NCBI RefSeq assembly: GCF_000482545.1
Contig: NZ_KI519455.1
Span: 1,425,247 to 1,489,246, forward strand
Source of the DNA: Arthrobacter sp. 35W
GTDB lineage: Bacteria > Actinomycetota > Actinomycetes > Actinomycetales > Micrococcaceae
DNA length: 64,000 bases
Reading direction: 5' to 3'
The position numbers and the translations under genes were made by a program. The notes under the pieces are model-generated. The model worked only from the letters and a program-made list of their open reading frames with translations. It did not search any database and was not told the DNA's origin. This document shows, piece after piece, positions 37,400 through 46,089 of this stretch (its first letter is position 1; each line of letters opens with the position of its first letter).

Positions 37400-39009
37400 G
37401 CGCTGGCGCCTGCCCCGGCACCTGCCGCGGCCATGGCCGGAATGCCATGCGGCGGCGTCGGCGGCTCGTAGCTGTCATCGAAGGGCATCTCGTCCATGTC
37501 CAGCAGCGGGTTCTCATCCTGGGTGGCCACCAGTTCACGGGCCTCGGCCACGGTGTCCACGCTGGGCATGGAGCCCGGCAGCGGCTTCTGGGCCGATTCC
37601 TTCAGGAAGTAGATGGCCACAGCGCCGATGACCGAGGTCGCCATCAGGTAGTACGCCGGCATCATGTCGTTGCCGGTGGCCCCGATCAGGCCCTGCACGA
37701 TGAACGGCGTCGTACCGCCGAAGATCGCCACGGAGAAGTTGTACGCGATGCCCATGCCGCCATAGCGGCTGGACGTCGGGAACAGCGCCGGCAGGGCGCT
37801 GGCGAGGTTGGCCACGTAGAACGTTACGGGGAAGGCGATCAGGGCCAGACCCGCCATGGTGGACCAGATCTCGCCGATGCCGATCAGGGTGAAGGCCGGG
37901 ATGGCCAGGACCACCGTGCTGATGGCGCCGATCCACAGCACGGGGCGTCGCCCCACACGGTCGGAGAGCTTGCCGGTCAGCGGAATGCAGACAGCCATGA
38001 TCACCAGCACCGGGATGGTCAGCAGCGTGCCATGCACCGGATCGTAGCCCTTGGACTCGGTCAGGTACGTGGGCATGTAGGAGGTCAGGGCGTAGCCCAC
38101 GGTGTTGGCGGCGGCGGCGAGGATCATGGCCAGCAGGATCTCGCGCCAGTAGGCCTTGATCAGTGCCACCGGGCCGTTGGAGGCGGTCTCATCCGAGGCC
38201 GTGGCCTCCTTGGCGAGGGCCTCCTGTGCATCCAGGGTTGCCTGGAACTGCGGGGATTCCTCGATCTTGGAGCGGAAGTACACGGCAATCAGACCCAGCG
38301 GGCCGGCGATGAGGAACGGCAGACGCCAGCCCCATGCCTCCATGGCCTCCTGGCCCAGGGTGAGCTGGAGGATGGAGACCAGTGCCGCACCCAGGGCGAA
38401 GCCGATGTAGCTGCCCATGTCCAGGAAGCTGGCAAAGTAGCCGCGGCGCTTGTCCGGGGCGTACTCGCTGACAAAGGTCGTGGCACCGGCGTACTCGCCG
38501 CCGGTGGAGAAGCCCTGGATGAGCTTGAGCAGCACCAGCAGGGCCGCGGCCCAGATGCCGATCTGCGTGTAGCCGGGCAGAAGCCCGACGGCGAACGTGG
38601 ATGCCGCCATGATCATCAAGGTGGCGGCCAGCACTTTTTGCCGGCCGACTTTGTCGCCCAACCAACCGAAGACGACGCCGCCGAGGGGGCGGGCGAGGAA
38701 GGTTGCTGCGAACGTTCCAAGAAGGAACAGGGTCTGGACCGCGGGGTCTGCCTCGGGGAGGAAGACTGGGCCCATCGTAGTAATTAGATAACCGAATACA
38801 CCAACGTCATACCATTCCATGGTATTTCCAACAATGGTGCCTCCGAGTGCTTTCTTAAGCATCGGTTGATTGACCACATTTACGTGGTCTACGTCTAGCC
38901 GGCGGCGCTTGAGCCGCGGCATTCTGAGTGGATTTTGCTTGGACTTCGTGGGTCCAACGGTGTCCTGAACACCTGTCGTCGAGTAGGTTGTGCTTTGGTC
39001 TATGGGCAT
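37396..39009 (-). CDS. MFS transporter, metabolite:H+ symporter family (ProP-like)
   Basis: This 537-residue protein has 12 membrane segments and the MHS-family marks: GNTMEWYDVGVFGYL in helix 1, GWLGDKVGRQKVL in loop 2-3 and GKLSDRVGRRPVL in loop 8-9. Relatives take up proline, betaine or organic acids with protons. Long polar tails flank the core: about 60 residues at the N-terminus and about 55 acidic, Pro-rich residues at the C-terminus. ATG 39009 is chosen because AGGAG lies about eight bases upstream; ATG 39033 would add eight residues. The DNA around the start is unusually A/T-rich. Confidence 0.88.
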   Translation of the reverse strand: MPIDQSTTYSTTGVQDTVGPTKSKQNPLRMPRLKRRRLDVDHVNVVNQPMLKKALGGTIVGNTMEWYDVGVFGYLITTMGPVFLPEADPAVQTLFLLGTFAATFLARPLGGVVFGWLGDKVGRQKVLAATLMIMAASTFAVGLLPGYTQIGIWAAALLVLLKLIQGFSTGGEYAGATTFVSEYAPDKRRGYFASFLDMGSYIGFALGAALVSILQLTLGQEAMEAWGWRLPFLIAGPLGLIAVYFRSKIEESPQFQATLDAQEALAKEATASDETASNGPVALIKAYWREILLAMILAAAANTVGYALTSYMPTYLTESKGYDPVHGTLLTIPVLVIMAVCIPLTGKLSDRVGRRPVLWIGAISTVVLAIPAFTLIGIGEIWSTMAGLALIAFPVTFYVANLASALPALFPTSSRYGGMGIAYNFSVAIFGGTTPFIVQGLIGATGNDMMPAYYLMATSVIGAVAIYFLKESAQKPLPGSMPSVDTVAEARELVATQDENPLLDMDEMPFDDSYEPPTPPHGIPAMAAAGAGAGASA

Positions 39010-39210
39010 TTGTGCCACTCCTATGGAGGTCATTTGCTTGCGACTTTCGGCTGCCCTCCTCTGGGCAGGCCATAAATTCTATCAGAAAAATGAATGTCCT
39101 GCAGAGTAATGAATTCACTTCGAGTTAATCTGGACTTAAACAAACAAAAAGATCCAGTCGAATTCGACTGAATCTTTTTGCGTTTTAATCTGTGATTTAC
39201 GACATAAAGT
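39010..39210. promoter_or_regulatory. A/T-rich spacer between MFS gene and ptsH
   Basis: This spacer is far richer in A and T than its surroundings. The bases at 39076-39081 read TAGAAT on the minus strand, a fair -10 element for the MFS gene. The ptsH terminator lies at its other end. No gene is seen. Confidence 0.5.
39146..39179. terminator. Intrinsic terminator after ptsH
   Basis: AAAAAGAT (39146-39153) pairs with ATCTTTTT (39172-39179) around an inner AGTCGAATTCGACT hairpin. On the minus strand it ends in a T-run, 32 bases after the ptsH stop, so it ends the pts transcript. This is the most classical intrinsic terminator in the window. Confidence 0.88.
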
Positions 39211-39486
39211 TTATGCGTCGTGGTCGGTCTCGAGGATGCGCACCAGGGTCTCCAGCGCCTCCTCGGCGCCGTCGCCCTCGGCCCGCAGCACGACGATGTC
39301 GCCCTGGGCTGCGCCGAGTCCCATCAGGGCCAGAATGCTCGAGGCATCCATGGCGTCGTCGGCCGGTTCGCCGAGGCGGGCGATGGTGACTTCCAGGGGC
39401 AGATCGCCGGCGGCCTCGGCAAAGATGGCGGCGGGGCGGGCGTGCAGCCCCACGCGGCTGGCAATGGTGGCGTTGCGTTCAATCAT
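39211..39486 (-). CDS. ptsH: Phosphocarrier protein HPr
   Basis: This 91-residue protein carries phosphate from enzyme I to the sugar-specific EIIA domains. His15 in RVGLHARPAA is the phosphorylation site. The region MDASSILALMGLGA corresponds to the regulatory-serine helix of other HPr proteins, although actinobacteria lack the HPr kinase of Firmicutes. It is the last gene of the pts cluster, 39 bases after ptsI. Confidence 0.95.
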   Translation of the reverse strand: MIERNATIASRVGLHARPAAIFAEAAGDLPLEVTIARLGEPADDAMDASSILALMGLGAAQGDIVVLRAEGDGAEEALETLVRILETDHDA

Positions 39487-39525
39487 GGTCTCTCCAAGGG
39501 GGTGTTGATGCGGATGGGTGGCGTG

Positions 39526-41223
39526 TTAAAGGCCGAGTTCGGCCAGCAGGGGTAGGCGTGCACGCACGGCCGCCCGGGCCTCGACGGCTCCGCGGGCCCC
39601 GATGGCCAGCTCGGCCAGCTCGCGGGCCTGCGCGGCGGTGACGGTCCGCAGCACGGCGCTGACGGCCGGGATGGCCCGGGCCGTCATGGACAGGCTGGAC
39701 ACGCCCAGTCCTGCGAGCACGACGGCGAGGGCCGGGTCCGCGGCGGCCTCGCCGCACACACCCACCGGCTTCGCCGTGGTGCCGCCCGCGGCCGCCTGGG
39801 CGGCGGCGCCGTCGACGGTGGCCTTGACCAGGGCGAGCACGGCCGGCTGCCAGGGATCGTTCAGGGCGGCCAGGGGGCCGAGCTGGCGGTCCGCTGCCAT
39901 CGCGTACTGGGTGAGGTCGTTGGTGCCGATGCTGGCAAATTCCACCGCATCCAGCAGGTGCCGCGCGGTCAGGGCGGCCGAGGGGACCTCCACCATGACG
40001 CCCGGGACCGGCAGGCCGGCGGCTGAGCACATCGCGGCAAAGTCTGCCGCCTCGGCGGCGGTGGAGATCATCGGAGCCATCACCCAGACATCCGCCTGGG
40101 ACGCGGCGTCGGCGGCTGCGATGGCCGCCAGCTGGCGCGCCAGCACTCCGGGAGTGGTGAGGTCCGTGCGGTAGCCGCGCACACCCAGGGCCGGGTTCGG
40201 CTCGGTGGCGTCGGTCAGGAACGGCAGCGGCTTGTCGGCGCCGGCGTCCAGGGTGCGGACCACCACCTTCTGCCCGGGGAAGGCGTCGAACACGCCCTTG
40301 TAGGCGGCCACCTGTTCCTCGTGGCCGGGCTCGGTGTCGTGGCCCAGGAAGCAGAACTCGGTGCGCAGCAGGCCCACGCCCTGGGCGTTGGCGGCAGCCG
40401 CTGCGACGGCGTCCTTGGCCCCGCCCACATTGGCGCGCAGCGGGATCTCGGTGCCATCGGCCAGGCGGCCGGTGCCATCGAAGGAGCCCAGCGTGGAGGC
40501 CTGCACGGCCCAGGCCGCGGCGGCCGCTGCCTGCTCCTCGCCCGGGGTAGAGAGGATGGCGCCGGCGGCGCCGTCGACGTAGACCACTGTGCCATCGGCA
40601 AGTTCCGTCACGCCGGCGGCGGCGACGACGGCGGGCAGGCCCAGCGAACGGGCGATGATGGCCGTGTGCGACTGCGGTCCACCGCCGGCGGTGACCAGGG
40701 CCAGCACCAGCGCCGGATCAAGCGTGGCAGTGTCGGCCGGGGCCAGATCCTCGGCCACGAGGATGAACGGCTCCGCCCAGTCCGGGATGCCCGGTGCCGG
40801 GACGCCGCGCAGCTCCGCGACAATCCGGGCGCGGACGTCCAGCACATCGTGGGAGCGCTCGGCCATGTAGCCGCCCAGATTCAGCAGCATGGTGGCCACG
40901 CCGTCGCCGGCGTCCCAGATGGCCCGCTGGGCGGACGCTCCAGCATCGATGAGCTTCACGGCGGCCTTGAGCAGCATGGGATCAGCCGCCATCAGCGCCG
41001 TGGCCTCCAGCACGGCCTTGCCGTCACCGGAGGCACGGCCCGCACGCTCGCGCAGCTCGGCCTGGACTGCCCTGGCCGCTGTCTTCAGTGCGGCCGCCGC
41101 CTCGGCGGGGTCCACGCCGTCGAGCAGCTCCCCGGCCGGGGGTGCCGTGATGGCGGGGGGCATGATCTTCACCGGTCCCATCACCCGTCCTGGGGTGACG
41201 CCGACTCCTGAGTACGTTGTCAT
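39526..41223 (-). CDS. ptsI: PTS enzyme I (phosphoenolpyruvate-protein phosphotransferase)
   Basis: This 565-residue enzyme takes phosphate from phosphoenolpyruvate and passes it to HPr. The phospho-histidine is His186 in GGGPQSHTAIIARS. The PEP-binding barrel shows LRTEFCFLGHDT, NPALGVRGYR and the catalytic cysteine in VGVCGEAAADP. ATG 41223 starts MTTYSGVGVTPG, the usual N-terminus. It serves the fructose system beside it and probably the dihydroxyacetone kinase DhaM, which has no EI domain of its own. Confidence 0.95.
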   Translation of the reverse strand: MTTYSGVGVTPGRVMGPVKIMPPAITAPPAGELLDGVDPAEAAAALKTAARAVQAELRERAGRASGDGKAVLEATALMAADPMLLKAAVKLIDAGASAQRAIWDAGDGVATMLLNLGGYMAERSHDVLDVRARIVAELRGVPAPGIPDWAEPFILVAEDLAPADTATLDPALVLALVTAGGGPQSHTAIIARSLGLPAVVAAAGVTELADGTVVYVDGAAGAILSTPGEEQAAAAAAWAVQASTLGSFDGTGRLADGTEIPLRANVGGAKDAVAAAAANAQGVGLLRTEFCFLGHDTEPGHEEQVAAYKGVFDAFPGQKVVVRTLDAGADKPLPFLTDATEPNPALGVRGYRTDLTTPGVLARQLAAIAAADAASQADVWVMAPMISTAAEAADFAAMCSAAGLPVPGVMVEVPSAALTARHLLDAVEFASIGTNDLTQYAMAADRQLGPLAALNDPWQPAVLALVKATVDGAAAQAAAGGTTAKPVGVCGEAAADPALAVVLAGLGVSSLSMTARAIPAVSAVLRTVTAAQARELAELAIGARGAVEARAAVRARLPLLAELGL

Positions 41224-41264
41224 GGAATGTCCTTTGGCTGCGCTGCGCTGCGTATGCGTGATGG

Positions 41265-43439
41265 TCACGGGATCGCCGATGCTGCTGCCACAGTATCAAC
41301 GGCGGGCTTGCTGTCCACCTGTGGTGCCGCCACGGGGGTGCGGACGGCCCAGCGCTTGAGCGCCACCACCGCCAGTGCGGAGATGATCATGCCGATCACG
41401 ATGGAGCCGACAAACCAGCCGAAGTTGCCGATGGCGAAGAAGACGAACAATCCGCCGTGCGGTGCCTGGGAGGTGACGCCTGCGGCCATGCAGATGGCTC
41501 CGGTGACGGCGCCGCCCAGCATGGAGGCCGGGATGACGCGCAGTGGATCGGCCGCGGCGAACGGGATGGCACCCTCGGAGATGAAGGAGGCACCCAGCAG
41601 CCAGGCTGCCTTGCCGTTCTCACGCTCGGCCAGCGAGAAGCGCTTCTTGTCCAGCACGGTGGCCAGGGCCATGGCCAGCGGAGGCACCATGCCGGCGGCC
41701 ATCACGGTGGCCATGATCTGCCACGGTGCCTGGTTGTCGATGGAACCGGTGCCCAGACCGGCGACGGCGAAGGCGTAGGCCACCTTGTTGACGGGGCCGC
41801 CCAGGTCGAAGCACATCATGAGTCCGAGGATGATGCCCAGCGCGACGGCGGAGACGCCGGTCATGCCGGTCAGCCAGGTGTTCAGGGCCGTGGTCAGTGC
41901 GGCAATGGGGCCGCCGAGGACCAGGAACATGAGCCCGGAGGCCACGATGGAGGCCAGCAGCGGAATGATGACGACGGGCATCAGGCCGCGCAGCCAGCGC
42001 GGTGCCGGCCAGGTGCCGATCCACTGCGCCGTCACGCCGGCCAGCAGACCACCGACCAGACCGCCGAGGAAGCCGGCGCCCATGTAGCCTGCCACCGCAC
42101 CGGCGACAAAACCGGGCGCAATGCCAGGCCTGTCGGCGATGCCGAAGGCGATGTACCCGGCCAGGGCCGGAACCAGGAAGCCCAGGGACAGGGCGCCGAT
42201 CTTGAACAGCACCGCACCGAGGTAGGCCCCGAGCGGCCCGAGGGCGTGCTCCGGGAACTCGGTGGGCAGGTTGCCGAAGTTGTTGGCCGCGAGGATCTTG
42301 TCGGCGGCGCCGGCAATCTCGTAGCCGCCGAGCAGGAAGCCCAGCGCGATCAGCAGACCGCCACCGGCCACAAACGGGATCATGTAGCTGACGCCCGTGA
42401 GCAGGACCTTCTTCAGCTTGGTGCCCAGGTGCTCATTGGCTGCCTCGGCGCGGTTCTCGGCCGTTTCCTCTGCGCCAAAGTGCGGCACCTTGTGGGCGTG
42501 CGGATCGCTGGCGGCCGCAACGGCCTCCTGGATCATCTTGGCGGGCTCGTCGATGCCGCGCTTGACCGGTGCATTGATGACGGGCTTGCCGGCAAAGCGC
42601 TCCTTGCCGCGGACATCGACGTCGACGGCGAAGATCACGGCGTCGGCCGCGGCAATCACGGCCGGATCCAGCGGGGTTACGGCGCCGGAGCCCTGGGTCT
42701 CCACCTGCAGCTCGATCCCGGCCTCCTGGGCCGCAATCAGCAGCGAATCCGCCGCCATGTACGTGTGCGCAATGCCCGTCGGGCAGGCGGTCACGGCGAC
42801 CAGGCGGACGGGCCGCTTGGGCTCGGGAGCTTCGCCGGTGTTGGGGGCCCCGCCCGTCCCCAGCTGCTCCCCAAGCTCGCCAGCTCGCTCGGGGCCCCTC
42901 GCAGCCGTGGCCCCCTCGCGGAGGCTGGCTGCCGCCACGGCGGCCGACGGCGCCTGCGCAGGGGCAGTTGCTTGGGACGCTGCGGGCTTGTCGGCGAGGG
43001 CGCCTTCGACGAGGGCGACGATGTCGGCGGGGGCCGCTGCGGCGCGCAGGGCGGCCGTGAAGTCCTTTTTGATCAGCGAACGGGCCAGCTTGGACAGCAG
43101 CTTCAGGTGCTCCTGGTCCGCGCCGGCGGGGGCGGCGATGAAGAAGATGATGTCCGCCGGGCCGTCCTTGGCGCCGAAGTCCACGGCCGGGTTGAGCCGG
43201 GCCATGGCGAGCGTGGGGACTGTGACGGCCTCGGAACGGCAGTGCGGAATGGCAATGCCGCCCGGAACGCCGGTGGCGGTCTTTTGTTCGCGGGCCAGGG
43301 CGTCCGCGTACAGGCCCTCGACCTCGGAGGCCCGTCCGGTGGCGGCCACCATTTCGGCCAGGGCGCGGATGACGGTGCTCGGCTCGGCGCCCAGATTGGC
43401 GTCGAGGGTGATGAGATCGCCGGTGATCAATGCGGTCAT
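41265..43439 (-). CDS. fruA: PTS fructose transporter, EIIABC fusion
   Basis: This 724-residue protein imports fructose and phosphorylates it to fructose 1-phosphate. Order: EIIA domain (about 1-150) with His66 in GIAIPHCRS; a linker (about 155-207); EIIB domain (about 210-310) with Cys219 in AVTACPTGIAHTYMA; and EIIC (about 345-690), eight or more membrane segments. The linker includes residues about 174-195, which appear to be encoded by a copy of the intergenic repeat found after stop codons elsewhere. The gene follows fruK with one base between. Confidence 0.95.
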   Translation of the reverse strand: MTALITGDLITLDANLGAEPSTVIRALAEMVAATGRASEVEGLYADALAREQKTATGVPGGIAIPHCRSEAVTVPTLAMARLNPAVDFGAKDGPADIIFFIAAPAGADQEHLKLLSKLARSLIKKDFTAALRAAAAPADIVALVEGALADKPAASQATAPAQAPSAAVAAASLREGATAARGPERAGELGEQLGTGGAPNTGEAPEPKRPVRLVAVTACPTGIAHTYMAADSLLIAAQEAGIELQVETQGSGAVTPLDPAVIAAADAVIFAVDVDVRGKERFAGKPVINAPVKRGIDEPAKMIQEAVAAASDPHAHKVPHFGAEETAENRAEAANEHLGTKLKKVLLTGVSYMIPFVAGGGLLIALGFLLGGYEIAGAADKILAANNFGNLPTEFPEHALGPLGAYLGAVLFKIGALSLGFLVPALAGYIAFGIADRPGIAPGFVAGAVAGYMGAGFLGGLVGGLLAGVTAQWIGTWPAPRWLRGLMPVVIIPLLASIVASGLMFLVLGGPIAALTTALNTWLTGMTGVSAVALGIILGLMMCFDLGGPVNKVAYAFAVAGLGTGSIDNQAPWQIMATVMAAGMVPPLAMALATVLDKKRFSLAERENGKAAWLLGASFISEGAIPFAAADPLRVIPASMLGGAVTGAICMAAGVTSQAPHGGLFVFFAIGNFGWFVGSIVIGMIISALAVVALKRWAVRTPVAAPQVDSKPAVDTVAAASAIP
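42856..42921 (-). repeat. Copy of the intergenic repeat inside fruA
   Basis: Read on the minus strand, this stretch matches the repeat at 25917-25977 in order: GGGCCACGGCTGCGAGGGGC, then GAGCGAGC, then a GAGCTTGGGGAGCAGCTGGG end that corresponds to TCGGGAGCGGCTGGGGAC. It keeps the fruA frame and encodes part of the EIIA-EIIB linker (about residues 174-195), where added residues would do little harm. Confidence 0.65.
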
Positions 43440-43440
43440 G

Positions 43441-44403
43441 TCAGTTCTCCTTGGCGGAGGCGAAGGCCGTCACGGTGACGGCGTCGGGGTTGGTCTGGTC
43501 AAGCGCCGGGACGATGGATCCAGGCAGGGAGGCGGCGGCGGCCCCGTGGGCCACTGCCTGCTGCAGGCGTGCTGGACCGGTTGCCCCGGCCAGGGTGCTC
43601 AGCAGATAGCCGGCGAGGGAGGAATCTCCGGCGCCGACGGTGCTTTTCGCAATGATTGTGGGGCCGGAGGCAAACCAGCTGCCCTCCGGTGTCACCAGCA
43701 CAGCGCCCTTGGCGCCGAGCGTGGCCAGGACGGCGCCCACGCCGCCATCCACCAGGGCCTGCGCTGCTGCGGCCGCCATGGCCGGGTCCGCTTCGAGTTC
43801 GGCTTCGGAACCGATCCCGGTGAGCTCGGCCAGTTCCTCGGCATTGGGCTTGAGCAGGTCCGGCTGGGCCGCCAGCGAGGCCGCCAGCGGGGCGCCGGAG
43901 GAATCGATGGCCACCCGCGGGGAGCCGGCGCCGTAGCGGGAGCGCAGCTCGGTGGTGATGCGGGCGTAGAAGTCCGCCGGGACGCCCTGCGGGAGGGAGC
44001 CGGCCAGCACCAGCCAGCTGGCGCCGTTGGCCTTGGCCAGGGTCAGTTCCACCAGATCCTGCTGCTGGGCCGGGTCCAGCTCCGGGCCGGGCTCGTTGAC
44101 CTTGGTGGTGGTGCCGTCCGGTTCGGTGAGTGCCACATTGGAGCGCAGCGCGGCACCGATGGGCATGGCCACATGCGGAATCCCGTGGGCAGCCAGGGCG
44201 AGCACGACGGCGTCGTCGGCGTCTCCGGGCAGTACAGCCAGCGACTCGATGCCGGAGGCCGAGAGCGCGCGGACGATGTTCACGCCCTTGCCGCCGGGCT
44301 CCGCGGTGCCGCCCTTGGCGCGCTGCACTTCGCCGCGGCCCAGTGGGCCGGACAGCTCGATGGTGCGGTCAAGGCTGGGGTTGGGGGTCAGGGTGATGAT
44401 CAT
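43441..44403 (-). CDS. fruK: 1-phosphofructokinase
   Basis: This 320-residue PfkB-family kinase turns fructose 1-phosphate into fructose 1,6-bisphosphate. Marks are the N-terminal TLTPNPSLDRTIEL, the sugar-binding GGKGVNIVRAL and the catalytic loop STVGAGDSSLAGYLL with its Asp. It overlaps the fruR stop as ATGA and is followed by fruA after one base, giving a fruR-fruK-fruA operon. Confidence 0.95.
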   Translation of the reverse strand: MIITLTPNPSLDRTIELSGPLGRGEVQRAKGGTAEPGGKGVNIVRALSASGIESLAVLPGDADDAVVLALAAHGIPHVAMPIGAALRSNVALTEPDGTTTKVNEPGPELDPAQQQDLVELTLAKANGASWLVLAGSLPQGVPADFYARITTELRSRYGAGSPRVAIDSSGAPLAASLAAQPDLLKPNAEELAELTGIGSEAELEADPAMAAAAAQALVDGGVGAVLATLGAKGAVLVTPEGSWFASGPTIIAKSTVGAGDSSLAGYLLSTLAGATGPARLQQAVAHGAAAASLPGSIVPALDQTNPDAVTVTAFASAKEN

Positions 44404-45188
44404 GCGATCACCAGTTCCACGCCGGCGTGGGCCAGGGCCCGGGTGAGTTCCATGTCGGGTTCCTCCGTGGTGATGAGGGTGTCGACCTGTTCCAGGGTGG
44501 CGAAGCTGACAAGCGTTTCGGCACCCAGCTTGGTTCCGTCCACCAGCACGACGACGCGGCGGGCGGCGCGGACCATGGCGGTCTTGACGGCCGCTTCCAC
44601 CGGGTCCGGGGTGCTGAGCCCGAAAGCGGCGTGGACGCCATTGGCGCCGATGAAGGCAATGTCCGGGCGGAGGGCGCCGAGCCGATCGGTGGCCGTGGCG
44701 CCGACGACGGCGCTGGTCAGGCCGCGGACGCGGCCACCCAGGATTTCCAGATCCAGGTTGGCGTTGGCGGAGAGCATTGAGGCCATTGGCAGGGAGTTGG
44801 TGATGGCCAGCAGCACATCCCCGGCGGAGGCGGGGGACCAGCGGACCAGCAGTTCGGCCAGAGCGGCGGTGGTGGTGCCGGAATCCAGCAGCACCGACCC
44901 CGTCCGGGTGGAGGGGACCAGGGCCAGGGCCGCGGCGGCGATGCGCTGCTTTTCGTCCTGGCGCTGGCTCTGGCGCTCCGCCAGGCTGGGCTCGGACATG
45001 CTCAGCTTGTCCAGGGCGACGGCGCCGCCATGCACGCGGCGCAGCACCCGGAAGTTCTCCAGCGTGGCCAGATCCCGGCGGACCGTCTCGGCGGTGATGG
45101 TGAAGAGATCGGCCAGTTCCGGGACGGACACCCGGCCGCGGGCGGCGACGAGTTCGGCAATTTTCTGGTGCCGTTCTTCGGCGAACAT
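44400..45188 (-). CDS. fruR: DeoR-family fructose operon repressor
   Basis: This 262-residue regulator has an N-terminal DeoR helix-turn-helix (RHQKIAELVAARGRVSVPEL, then FTITAETVRRDLATLE) and a sugar-phosphate sensing domain with LLDSGTTTAALAEL and VVLVDGTKLGAETLVSF. Fructose 1-phosphate is the usual inducer for FruR of this type. It is the first gene of the operon, so it also controls itself. Repeats upstream of it are its likely operator. Confidence 0.92.
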   Translation of the reverse strand: MFAEERHQKIAELVAARGRVSVPELADLFTITAETVRRDLATLENFRVLRRVHGGAVALDKLSMSEPSLAERQSQRQDEKQRIAAAALALVPSTRTGSVLLDSGTTTAALAELLVRWSPASAGDVLLAITNSLPMASMLSANANLDLEILGGRVRGLTSAVVGATATDRLGALRPDIAFIGANGVHAAFGLSTPDPVEAAVKTAMVRAARRVVVLVDGTKLGAETLVSFATLEQVDTLITTEEPDMELTRALAHAGVELVIA

Positions 45189-45240
45189 GGGGGCCTCCGG
45201 TACTGGTGACTGGCATCACATGGATGTCTGATTCCATGAC

Positions 45241-45292
45241 TTTATCTGCGTTTATCTGTGTATGTCAATGGAAACCAACATAAACACAGATA
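45241..45292. promoter_or_regulatory. Candidate FruR operator
   Basis: Two adjacent 10-base repeats, TTTATCTGCG (45241-45250) and TTTATCTGTG (45251-45260), are followed by the inverted copy ACACAGATA (45284-45292). Repeated A/T-rich units of this kind are typical of DeoR-family operators. The site lies 53 bases upstream of the fruR start, in a region otherwise low in features. Confidence 0.65.
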
Positions 45293-45358
45293 TGCGGTCG
45301 CGCGGACCGCGGACCGCAGGTGCTGTACACACACGGAGTGGGCGGGAAGACTGTGGCC

Positions 45359-46015
45359 ATGGATACCGTCCTATGGTCACGGCCCGAGGAGTCCCGCGCC
45401 GGCACGCCCCTGCTGCTGATGCTGCACGGCTATGGCACCGACGAACGGCGGATGAGCACCCATTTCGACGCCATGCCCCGCAGCTTCACCTGCGCCGCAC
45501 CCAGGGCGCCCCATGACATCTCCGGAGACTTCGGCTGGTTCCTGCTGGACTACTTCCTGGTCAACGACTTTGCCCAGGTGGTTGCCTCGGCGTCGAAGGT
45601 CTTGGCCTGGATCGACACCGTGCAGGCCAAGTATGCCTTCAGCAGCATATCTCTGCTGGGCTATTCGCAGGGCATGGCCATGGCGACCACCCTGCTGCGG
45701 CTGCGGCCCGGACTGGCGGCGGCCGCCGTCGGGCTTTCCGGTTTTGTCCTGGACAACGCGCTGCTGGCCGCGATGGAGCCGCTGGAGGCCAAGGTGCCCT
45801 TCTACTGGGCGCGGGACACGGCGGATCTGGTGATCAATCCGGACGCCGCCGCGTTCACCGCAGAGTGGCTGGCGGCCAACACCGAGCTCACCGAGGCCAC
45901 CTATGCGGGCATGGGCCACAACATCCGAGCCGATGAGCTGGTGGATGTGGCCTCGTTCCTGACGGTGAACGTGCCGGGCTCGTTTCGGCCGTCCGTGGAT
46001 CAACCGAATGGTTGA
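45359..46015 (+). CDS. Phospholipase/carboxylesterase family hydrolase
   Basis: This 218-residue alpha/beta hydrolase has the nucleophile elbow GYSQGMAMATT and the oxyanion region LLMLHGYGTDERRM. The catalytic His is probably in YAGMGHNIRADEL near the end. It has no signal peptide and should act on esters in the cytoplasm. ATG 45359 is chosen because GGGAAG lies nine bases upstream; GTG 45320 or GTG 45353 are alternatives in the same frame. The natural substrate is unknown. Confidence 0.85.
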   Translation: MDTVLWSRPEESRAGTPLLLMLHGYGTDERRMSTHFDAMPRSFTCAAPRAPHDISGDFGWFLLDYFLVNDFAQVVASASKVLAWIDTVQAKYAFSSISLLGYSQGMAMATTLLRLRPGLAAAAVGLSGFVLDNALLAAMEPLEAKVPFYWARDTADLVINPDAAAFTAEWLAANTELTEATYAGMGHNIRADELVDVASFLTVNVPGSFRPSVDQPNG

Positions 46016-46089
46016 TGGCAGCGGGCGGCAGGCTTTCTAGGCTTGAAGAAAAGGCCCGCACCGGGCGTCCCACGGCAGAAGGAAACCAC

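Noticed and set aside
39010-39210. A/T-rich stretch as a sign of a horizontally acquired island
   Set aside because: Only about 200 bases are affected; the flanking MFS and pts genes have codon use like the rest of the window.
41457-43478. Long plus-strand open frame of 673 codons
   Set aside because: Antisense to fruA, which has intact EIIA, EIIB and EIIC domains.
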